The notes under the pieces are model-generated. The model was not told where the DNA came from and did no database searches. It saw nothing but the letters and a program-made list of their open reading frames with translations. A stretch of DNA of 5,226 nucleotides from Actinomycetales bacterium. GTDB taxonomy: Bacteria > Actinomycetota > Actinomycetes > Actinomycetales > Dermabacteraceae. How positions within the stretch are numbered: the first letter of the stretch is position 1; each line of letters begins with the position of its first letter. The stretch is from contig JAAZLF010000306.1 in assembly GCA_012799425.1 (NCBI GenBank), positions 1 to 5,226 on the forward strand, given 5' to 3'. This document shows positions 1-4,963 of the stretch, piece after piece. The position numbers were made by a program, and so were the translations under genes.

Positions 1-56
1 AACCTACGACCTCCGGGTTATGAGCCCGGCGAGCTACCGAACTGCTCCACCCCGCG
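1..56 (-). tRNA. Initiator tRNA-fMet (CAT), 3' part cut by window edge
   Basis: Read on the minus strand, the sequence starts with the acceptor strand CGCGGGG (56-50), followed by TG and a D-arm with stem GAGC/GCTC. The anticodon arm is CCGGG-CTCATAA-CCCGG, with anticodon CAT at 22-20. A variable loop AGGTC and the start of the T-arm (GTAGGTT) follow, and the window then ends. The three consecutive G:C pairs flanking the anticodon loop (GGG/CCC) and the 5'-terminal C are hallmarks of bacterial initiator tRNA, where C1 does not pair with A72. The match to the known E. coli fMet tRNA 5' half is very close. The rest of the T-arm and the acceptor 3' strand lie outside the window, so the C1:A72 mismatch cannot be confirmed here. 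The tRNA lies on the same strand as the large UPF0182 gene but is separated from it by a terminator and has its own promoter. Confidence 0.96.
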
Positions 57-68
57 GCGACATCAGTA

Positions 69-98
69 ACTCTACGACCACCTCGCCGCCGAGTCCAA
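69..98 (-). promoter_or_regulatory. Promoter of the initiator tRNA gene
   Basis: On the minus strand there is a -35-like hexamer TTGGAC (98-93), an 18-base spacer, and a -10 hexamer TAGAGT (74-69). The tRNA 5' end is 12 bases further on at 56, which leaves room for a start site about 7 bases after the -10 and a very short leader for RNase P to remove. Both hexamers fit the housekeeping sigma consensus (TTGACA / TANNNT) used by actinobacteria. This is the best promoter in the window. Confidence 0.72.
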
Positions 99-111
99 CC
101 GGAGCGCCCCC

Positions 112-131
112 AACGTGTGCCATGACACGTT
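112..131. promoter_or_regulatory. Operator-like palindrome upstream of tRNA promoter
   Basis: Two perfect 7-base inverted arms, AACGTGT (112-118) and ACACGTT (125-131), flank the 6-base centre GCCATG. The nearer end is 13 bases upstream of the -35 box of the tRNA promoter, on the side where an activator would bind. It also lies 27 bases beyond the foot of the UPF0182 terminator hairpin. The arms are too short and too AT-containing to be a good terminator. The half-site spacing does not fit the CRP/GlxR pattern TGTGA-N6-TCACA. A dimeric regulator site is the simplest reading, but the factor is unknown. Confidence 0.4.
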
Positions 132-158
132 CATAGGCCGTTCACCTGCCTGAACACC

Positions 159-207
159 AGGACGCCCGACCAGCTCCGGTGGGGTACCGGCGCCGGTCGG
201 GCGTCCT
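159..207 (-). terminator. Hairpin terminator of the UPF0182 gene
   Basis: A perfect 13-bp inverted repeat is formed by AGGACGCCCGACC (159-171) and GGTCGGGCGTCCT (195-207). The pairing resumes for two more bases on each side after a bulged T. The loop itself contains a second small stem, CCGGT (176-180) with ACCGG (186-190). The hairpin begins 21 bases after the stop codon of the minus-strand UPF0182 gene. No U-tract follows on the minus strand (GGTGTTCAGG), as is common for GC-rich actinobacterial terminators. It would insulate the tRNA promoter from transcription arriving from the large gene. Confidence 0.8.
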
Positions 208-228
208 TGGAGGGGCGCGGGGCGGCTG

Positions 229-3200
229 TCAGCCGTCCTCGCCGTCGGCGGGCTGCTCCGGGGCCCCGGTGCCGCCGAGCTCCTGATTGGCCGTGACAGC
301 GCGCTCGAGCGCGTCGGCAAGCCGCTCCTGGGCGTCGCCGTAGGCGGCCCAGTCCCCTTCCGCCATAGCGGTCTCTGCATCGGCCACGGCGGAGTCCATG
401 TCCGTCAGAGCCTGGTCGAGGCGTTCCTGAGCGGAGCCGGAGGCCGGCGGTGCGGGGCTCTCCTGTCCGCCCTCGTCGGCCGGGGCTTCGTCCTCCGGTG
501 CCTCCTCGCCCTCCTCGACGGTGCCCTGACCGGTCTCGGCATCCGCCGTGCCGGAGGGGGCGTCGGTGTCGGAGACCTCGGCATCGCCGGCGCTCGCGCC
601 GGAGTCACCGCCGAAGACGAGGTCGAGCGCTTCGTCGAGAGTCGGCGCGAAGCCGATCTTGTCGCCGAAGGAGACCAGCACCATCTGCAGCAGCGGGTAC
701 TGGGTGCCACCACCGGTCTGGGAGGACTGCAGGTAGACCGGCTGGACGTACAGCAGTCCGCCGCCTACCGGCAGGGTGAGCAGGTTGCCGTTGATGACCT
801 CGGAGTTGCCGGACTTCAGCAGGTTCAGCGCCTGCGAGACGTTCGGCTCCGCGTTGAACGTGGCCTGCACCTGGCCCGGGCCGTTGACCGGGTTCGAGGA
901 GGGCAGCACCATCAGCGTCATGTCGCCGAAGGTGTCCGCCGGGTTCCCCTCGGTGCTGCCCGTCTCCGAGTCCACCGCGAGATAGCCGGTGAGCACGTTC
1001 TGGCCCTCGGAGGGGATGAAGCTCGAGGAGAGCATGAACCGCGGAGAGTCCGCGTCAGGCATCTGCATGGTCAGGTACATCGGCGGCTGCGCGGCCTGCT
1101 CGCCGGTGCTGCCGTCGGGGTTGGTGGGCGCGGGGACGGTCGGGTCCGGCGGGACCTGCCAGAAGTCCTGCTGGGTGAAGAAGTCGTCCGCATCGGTGAC
1201 GTGGTAGGTCGCCAGGATCTCCCGCTGGGCCTTGAAGAAGTCCGCGGGGTAGCGCAGGTGCGACATCATCTCGCCGCTGATGGCTGAGGCCGGCTGCAGC
1301 GCCTCCGGGAACACCTCGGACCAGGCCGTGAGGATCGGGTCCTCCGTATCCCAGGTGTACAGCGTCACCGAACCGTCGAAGGCGCTCACAGTCGCCTTGA
1401 CGGAGTTGCGCATGTAGTTCGCCGAGCGCTCTCGGTTGCCCGCGGTCTCGTTCGGGTTGGTCTGCGAGTCGTTGACGGTCTGATCCAGATCCACCGACTG
1501 CGCGTACGGGTACTCGGTGGTCGTGGTGTAGCCGTCGATCACCCACACCAGCTCGTCATCGACCACTGCCGGGTACATCTGGGAGTCCAGGGACAGGAAC
1601 GGTGCGACCTCGCGGACCCGCTGCTGGGGGTCGCGGTCGTAGAGGATCTGCGACTCCTCGTTGAGGTAGTTCGAGATCACGATGTTCGGATCGCGGAACT
1701 TGATCGCATACAGCAGCTGGTTGAGGAAGCCGCCCACGGAGGGGCCGCCGTCGCCCTGGAAGGTGTTGTAGACCTGATCGCCGCCCTCCTCGTCGTCGGT
1801 GCTGCCGCGCTGGTAGTCGAACTCCTCGGGCTCGCTGCCCTCGGGGGCGCCGACGATCGAGTAGTCCGGGGAGTAGCGACCGAAGTAGACCCGTTCCTCG
1901 TATTCGCCGAAGGCACCGTCGCCCGGCACGCCGGACTGCAGGAAGCTGGGCTCTCCGTCGGAGTTGCGACGGTTGCCGTGCGCGGCGGCGGTGCCGTAGC
2001 CGTGGGTGTAGATGATGTGCTGGTCCACCCAGGAGCGGTCGGCGAGACCGAACTTGTCCGGGCGCAGCTCGCGCACACCGATCACGGTGTCCTGCAGCTC
2101 GCCGTCGATCTCGTAGCGGTCCACGCTGAGGACCTCGTCGAAGCCCCAGTAGCGACGGTTCGCTTCCCGCTGCTCGAAGGTGGGAGAGATGATGTTGGGG
2201 TCCATCAGCCGGATCTGCGCGGTGGTCGAGGCATCCGCGCGCAGCGCTCCCGGCTCTGCATCGGTGCTGGCCGTGTAGGGGACCTCGTTGATGTCGTCGA
2301 GGTTGAACGCGGTGCGGGTGGCGTCGATGTTGTTCTGGATGTACGGCTGCTCGAGCGCACGCTCGTTGGGCTGGACCTGGAACTGCTGGATCGCCCAGGG
2401 GTACAGGTTGCCCACCACCAGGGTGGACAGGATCATCAGGCCCGCGCCGATCGCCGGGATCCGCCAGTCCGAGCGGAAGATCCACACCACGAACAGCGCT
2501 GCCACCACGATCGAAGCGATCGCGAGGATGGTCTGGGCCGGAAGGATGGCGTTGTGGTCGGCGTAGGAGGCGCCCTCGAATCGCGGATGGTCGGACGTCA
2601 GCAGGTCGTAGCGCTGGAACCAGTGGCCGGCGCCCAACAGCAGCACGTAGATCGTGGCCAGCACGCCGAGGTGCTTGCGGGCGGAGCGGGTGACCTCGAG
2701 GCCGCTGTCCTGGCCCCAGCTGACGCCGCCGTAGATGAAGTGGCCGACCAGGGCGCCGACGATCGCGACCAGCAGCACGAACTGGCCGAAGGCGACGAGC
2801 AGGTCGATCAGCGGAAGCGTGAAGACGTAGAACGAGATGTCGTTCTCGAAGATCGGGTCCGCCTGGCCGAAGTCCTGCGGGTGGAGGAAGAGCTGCACGT
2901 CCTGCCAGCGGCGCGACAGAGCGAGACCGCCGAAGGCACCGATCACGATCGGGGCTCCGTAGGTCAGGCCTCGACGCAGCGGGTCCACGGCGGCGCGGAA
3001 CTGCTCGAGCGCCTCCTGCTCACGTGTGACGGGCGGATAGACGGGGCGCTTGGTGTAGGCGATCCGCAGGCTGAGGAACAGCGGGATGGCGAAGGCCACG
3101 AACCCGCCCAGGAACAGCAGCGCCTGGGTGCCCCAGCGGGTGATGAGCACGTCGGTGAACTCGAGCTGGTCCATCCAGAGGTATTTGGTCCACACCTCCG

Positions 3201-3348
3201 AGGCGATCACCAGCAGCGCGATCAGTGCGATCAGCGCGCCGATCGTGATCGCCAGCGGAGAGATCCGCCTCGGTGCACCCGAGCTCGCATCGGGGGCTGG
3301 ACGTGGACGCGGCCGCGGCATGTCGCCGAACGGGGCGGAGAAACTCAC
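229..3348 (-). CDS. UPF0182 family integral membrane protein
   Basis: This gene encodes 1039 residues of the UPF0182 (COG1615) family, widespread in actinobacteria and of unknown function; members are usually about 900-1000 residues. A cytoplasmic-looking N-terminus with a Pro/Arg repeat (11-19) precedes about seven hydrophobic segments, near residues 32-50, 76-96, 129-145, 172-208, 227-243, 270-291 and 297-315. The large domain from about 325 to 910 is probably outside the membrane. It carries stretches I recognise as family-conserved: IYTHGYG (446-452), RDPNIVISNYL (552-562), WVIDGYTTT (602-610), RNSVKATV (647-654), HLRYPADFF (697-705) and LLYVQPVYL (865-873). The tail has an acidic linker (about 913-965) and a predicted helical segment (about 972-1024) with the EGDWAAYGDAQ motif typical of the family end. 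The start is GTG (3348-3346), chosen because TGAGG lies 6 bases upstream; the ATG at residue 10 has no ribosome binding site. The gene is divergent from the PPA1309 gene. Confidence 0.95.
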   Translation of the reverse strand: MSFSAPFGDMPRPRPRPAPDASSGAPRRISPLAITIGALIALIALLVIASEVWTKYLWMDQLEFTDVLITRWGTQALLFLGGFVAFAIPLFLSLRIAYTKRPVYPPVTREQEALEQFRAAVDPLRRGLTYGAPIVIGAFGGLALSRRWQDVQLFLHPQDFGQADPIFENDISFYVFTLPLIDLLVAFGQFVLLVAIVGALVGHFIYGGVSWGQDSGLEVTRSARKHLGVLATIYVLLLGAGHWFQRYDLLTSDHPRFEGASYADHNAILPAQTILAIASIVVAALFVVWIFRSDWRIPAIGAGLMILSTLVVGNLYPWAIQQFQVQPNERALEQPYIQNNIDATRTAFNLDDINEVPYTASTDAEPGALRADASTTAQIRLMDPNIISPTFEQREANRRYWGFDEVLSVDRYEIDGELQDTVIGVRELRPDKFGLADRSWVDQHIIYTHGYGTAAAHGNRRNSDGEPSFLQSGVPGDGAFGEYEERVYFGRYSPDYSIVGAPEGSEPEEFDYQRGSTDDEEGGDQVYNTFQGDGGPSVGGFLNQLLYAIKFRDPNIVISNYLNEESQILYDRDPQQRVREVAPFLSLDSQMYPAVVDDELVWVIDGYTTTTEYPYAQSVDLDQTVNDSQTNPNETAGNRERSANYMRNSVKATVSAFDGSVTLYTWDTEDPILTAWSEVFPEALQPASAISGEMMSHLRYPADFFKAQREILATYHVTDADDFFTQQDFWQVPPDPTVPAPTNPDGSTGEQAAQPPMYLTMQMPDADSPRFMLSSSFIPSEGQNVLTGYLAVDSETGSTEGNPADTFGDMTLMVLPSSNPVNGPGQVQATFNAEPNVSQALNLLKSGNSEVINGNLLTLPVGGGLLYVQPVYLQSSQTGGGTQYPLLQMVLVSFGDKIGFAPTLDEALDLVFGGDSGASAGDAEVSDTDAPSGTADAETGQGTVEEGEEAPEDEAPADEGGQESPAPPASGSAQERLDQALTDMDSAVADAETAMAEGDWAAYGDAQERLADALERAVTANQELGGTGAPEQPADGEDG

Positions 3349-3500
3349 AGATAACCTCAGGTGCCTCGGTGTCGGGGCCCGTGGTCGCTGCTGCAGTGCA
3401 GGAGGTGTGACCGGGGCTCCGGGTACAGTGTGGTGCCGCCGCCAGACGCGTCGGCCCTCCTATTCTGTCAGGCCGAACCTGTAAGGGACCTCTCGATCCG
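3349..3500. promoter_or_regulatory. Divergent intergenic region, UPF0182 / PPA1309
   Basis: This 152-bp spacer lies between two divergently read genes and should hold promoters for both. On the plus strand there are two -10-like hexamers, TACAGT (3424-3429) and TATTCT (3461-3466), but neither has a recognisable -35 box at 16-19 bases. On the minus strand I see no TANNNT hexamer. The start of the PPA1309 gene is preceded only by a distant AAGGGA (3483-3488, 12 bases from the ATG), so its ribosome binding site is weak. Start sites cannot be assigned from sequence alone. Confidence 0.35.
3355..3359 (-). promoter_or_regulatory. Ribosome binding site deciding the UPF0182 GTG start
   Basis: On the minus strand TGAGG (3359-3355) stands 6 bases before the GTG codon at 3348-3346. 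The next in-frame ATG (3321-3319) is preceded by a pyrimidine-rich sequence with no purine-rich motif, so the GTG is preferred. Confidence 0.6.
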
Positions 3501-4034
3501 ATGACGACTCCGGCTCCCGACCCTCTCGACGCCCCGACCGCCGCTCTCGCCGCCGCCGTCCTCGAGGTCGCCCGCCATGTGGAGGACGCTGATCTGACTG
3601 GTCCGCGGCTTTTCGCTCTCGCGCGCAGCGCCGATCTGATGGAGGCCTCCCCCTCCCTCGCCTCGCTCCTCGGGGTCGACGGCGACGGCGCCGGAGCACC
3701 CGATGCCCTCCATCTGACCCCGATCGATCTCGACGACGGCTCCGCCGTCGATCCTGATCCCCTCGCCGCGCTCGAGTCGGTGCAGTGGCCGGATCTGGCC
3801 GCCGGCGGCGCGATCGTCTGCGACCTAGCTCCCTCGGCGTGGTCAGTGCGCGAAGGCACCGGCGCGCGGGATCTTCCCTCGGGCGGTGCTCTGCGCGTGG
3901 TGGTCGCCGCGCTGGCCGACGGCGCCACCTGGTCGGCGCTGCACCGCGGCGACGAGGAGGGCTATGTCCTCGGCGCCGCGCTGCTGCCGGAGATCACGCA
4001 GGCTCTGGTCCAGACGCTCAGCGTCACCGACTGA
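3501..4034 (+). CDS. PPA1309 family protein (unknown function)
   Basis: This gene encodes 177 residues with no signal peptide and no membrane segment, so the product is probably cytoplasmic. I recognise it as a PPA1309 family protein, a conserved actinobacterial family without assigned biochemical role. The support is the family-like pattern: an N-terminal helix with AVLEVARHVE (18-27), then RLFALARSADLM (36-47), LTPIDLDDG (72-80), QWPDLAAGGAIVCDLAP (94-110), and the C-terminal block ALRVVVAALADGATWSALHRG (130-150) ending in a Leu-rich helix. The position, divergent from and adjacent to a UPF0182 gene, is a known actinobacterial arrangement and strengthens the call. The ATG at 3501 is the only plausible start: no in-frame ATG or GTG lies in the spacer upstream, and the next in-frame ATG is at residue 47. 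The ribosome binding site is poor. The gene stops 7 bases short of the oppositely oriented ssb stop codon. Confidence 0.82.
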   Translation: MTTPAPDPLDAPTAALAAAVLEVARHVEDADLTGPRLFALARSADLMEASPSLASLLGVDGDGAGAPDALHLTPIDLDDGSAVDPDPLAALESVQWPDLAAGGAIVCDLAPSAWSVREGTGARDLPSGGALRVVVAALADGATWSALHRGDEEGYVLGAALLPEITQALVQTLSVTD

Positions 4035-4045
4035 GACCGGTTCAG
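4031..4045. repeat. Short imperfect palindrome spanning both convergent stop codons
   Basis: CTGA-G-ACCGGT-TCAG reads almost the same on both strands, with a single unpaired G at 4035. It contains the TGA of the PPA1309 gene (4032-4034) and the TGA of ssb (4044-4042 on the minus strand). It is too short, and lacks a loop, to be a convincing terminator. No other hairpin lies between these two gene ends. Confidence 0.45.
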
Positions 4046-4530
4046 AACGCCGGAGCCAGCTCGTCCTCGTTCGAGGACTCTCCTGTGAGCGGATCCTCCT
4101 CCTCGTCGCCGACGGCACTGTCGATCACCTCGCCGGTCTGCGGATCGTGCTCGGGCACATCATCCGCCTTCAGGGGGCGGGCGAAGGTGGCGCTGCCGTA
4201 GGTCAGATCGTGGCCGATCGCCTCCGCCTGGATGTTCAGCGAGTGACGCTGGACATCGTCGGTGCCGGTCCACTCCGAGGTGCTGAGCCGACCGGTGACG
4301 ATGAGCGGCTGCCCCTTCCGCACCGAGGTGAGCAGGTTGCGGGCCAGCTGCCTGCGGGCGAAGACGGTGATGAACTCGGACTTGCGGTCAGCGAACTCCT
4401 GGGCGGCGGCGTTGTAGTACCGGCCGGTGACCGCGATCCGCACCTTCGCGGTGACGGTGCCGTTGTCCTGCTTGTGCTCGCTGGGATCACCGGTGGCGTT
4501 GCCGATGAGAGTGGTCTGGATATCGCGCAT
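4042..4530 (-). CDS. ssb: Single-stranded DNA-binding protein (SSB)
   Basis: This gene encodes 162 residues of the bacterial SSB family, which coats single-stranded DNA as a tetramer during replication, repair and recombination. The OB fold occupies about residues 1-112. Family-like features are LIGNATGDP near the start (8-16), the central YYNAAAQEFADRKSEFITVFARRQLARN (38-65), the KGQPLIVTGRL strand (72-82), and the single Trp in SEWTGTDD (85-92). AEAIGHDL (102-109) closes the fold. The Gly/Gln-rich linker of canonical replicative SSBs is missing. A 44-residue acidic tail (from about 119) instead ends DELAPAF, resembling but not matching the usual SSB tip (DDDIPF-like). This may therefore be a second SSB rather than the replicative one, which is commonly linked to rpsF/rpsR. 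The ATG at 4530-4528 is chosen because AGGAAGGA lies 7 bases upstream; the frame stays open to 4674, but with no better start. Confidence 0.92.
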   Translation of the reverse strand: MRDIQTTLIGNATGDPSEHKQDNGTVTAKVRIAVTGRYYNAAAQEFADRKSEFITVFARRQLARNLLTSVRKGQPLIVTGRLSTSEWTGTDDVQRHSLNIQAEAIGHDLTYGSATFARPLKADDVPEHDPQTGEVIDSAVGDEEEDPLTGESSNEDELAPAF

Positions 4531-4537
4531 GGCGGTG

Positions 4538-4545
4538 TCCTTCCT
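4538..4545 (-). promoter_or_regulatory. Strong ribosome binding site of ssb
   Basis: On the minus strand AGGAAGGA (4545-4538) sits 7 bases before the ATG at 4530. This is the strongest ribosome binding site in the window. It fixes the start of ssb against a longer reading frame that remains open upstream. Confidence 0.8.
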
Positions 4546-4642
4546 CAGATCCGGGGCTGTCCCGGAGTCGGCTCCCTGCCGACGCCCACAGCGTTCCCCG
4601 AGCGCGGCGCACGCTCCAGGGCAGCGCAGATCCTGTGGATGA

Positions 4643-4654
4643 CACACCGGTGTG
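4643..4654. repeat. Perfect 12-bp palindrome CACACCGGTGTG upstream of ssb
   Basis: The sequence is identical on both strands and begins 113 bases upstream of the ssb ATG. It abuts a sequence close to a DnaA box (TCATCCACA on the minus strand, 4642-4634). It could be an operator for a dimeric regulator, but such a palindrome can also arise by chance in GC-rich DNA. Confidence 0.35.
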
Positions 4655-4754
4655 GAGGAGAGGTCACGGCGCACGCAGTCTTCTCACGGCCGGTTCGGCT
4701 GCCGTTCCCGTCCGCCCACCGACGGCTGCTGCGGTGACCGCCCGCCAGCGGCAC

Positions 4755-4798
4755 GGTCGATCACTGGCCCGGGGCGAACGGGATGGTCGACAACTGGC
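4755..4798. repeat. Two 14-bp direct repeats, 30 bp apart
   Basis: GGTCGATCACTGGC (4755-4768) and GGTCGACAACTGGC (4785-4798) match at 12 of 14 positions. Their starts are exactly 30 bp apart, close to three helical turns, so both would face the same side of the DNA. The first copy is also paired with an inverted GCCAG at 4744-4748. They lie 225-268 bases upstream of ssb. Confidence 0.45.
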
Positions 4799-4801
4799 GC
4801 T

Positions 4802-4822
4802 GCACCCGAGCACCCGAGCACC
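4802..4822. repeat. Short tandem repeat, unit GCACCCGA
   Basis: There are two full copies (4802-4809, 4810-4817) and a partial third (GCACC, 4818-4822). It is a short low-complexity run with no evident function, and may be useful only as a variable tract. Confidence 0.5.
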
Positions 4823-4889
4823 AAGCAGGCCCAGACACGACCACCCGCCCCACGCCGGCGCACCTCAGACCCCGACCCCACACGACGAA

Positions 4890-4920
4890 GCGGCCGGCCC
4901 CACCAAAAGGGACCGGCCGC
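4890..4920 (-). terminator. Hairpin terminator of the superoxide dismutase gene
   Basis: GCGGCCGG (4890-4897) pairs perfectly with CCGGCCGC (4913-4920). After one C/A mismatch the stem continues with CCC (4899-4901) and GGG (4909-4911) around a 7-base loop. On the minus strand it begins 43 bases after the sod stop codon. The sequence that follows (TTCGTCGTGTGG) has no U-tract. High GC stem stability and position support a terminator. Its efficiency matters because ssb downstream has no obvious promoter of its own. Confidence 0.72.
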
Positions 4921-4963
4921 CGCACGAAGCAGCCCCGGCATCGCACCGGAACCGCTCAGGAGA

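Larger units (their letters stand above)
4531..4963. other. Gene-free stretch between ssb and sod
   Basis: This stretch of 433 bp separates two minus-strand genes and has no plausible gene: its open frames are rich in Arg/Pro/His and have no ribosome binding site. It contains the sod terminator hairpin, a perfect 12-bp palindrome, a pair of 14-bp direct repeats and a short 8-bp tandem repeat. From about 4800 to 4900 the plus strand is markedly rich in C and A. The whole stretch has no TpA step, so there is no TANNNT -10 box on either strand. I see no convincing promoter for ssb. Confidence 0.7.

Noticed and set aside
1978..3354. A 458-codon open frame on the plus strand opposite the UPF0182 gene
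   Set aside because: It is the antisense shadow of a well-supported gene. The product is dominated by Arg, Asp, Val, Gly and Gln in a pattern that mirrors the opposite codons, and it matches no family I know.
3020..3928. A 302-codon open frame on the minus strand crossing the divergent spacer
   Set aside because: It overlaps both the UPF0182 gene in another frame and the PPA1309 gene in antisense. It has Ser/Arg/Ala-rich noise composition, as expected for GC-rich DNA.
4531..4674. N-terminal extension of SSB up to 4674
   Set aside because: The frame is open, but the strong AGGAAGGA motif is correctly placed for the ATG at 4530. MRDIQTTLIGN is where SSB homology begins, and the extra residues are Arg/Pro/Cys-rich noise.
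4634..4677. A minus-strand promoter GTGACC / TGTCAT for ssb
   Set aside because: Each hexamer matches the consensus at only four of six positions and the -10 lacks the key A at position 2, so it is not above chance.
4844..4879. Possible G-quadruplex on the minus strand (four runs of three or more G)
   Set aside because: The runs occur as two pairs separated by an 18-base loop, which is long for a stable quadruplex, and such G-runs are common in GC-rich DNA.
4800..4880. C-rich, G-poor stretch as a Rho loading site
   Set aside because: The C-rich strand is the plus strand, but both flanking genes are transcribed from the minus strand, whose RNA is G-rich here. The only plus-strand gene ends far upstream.
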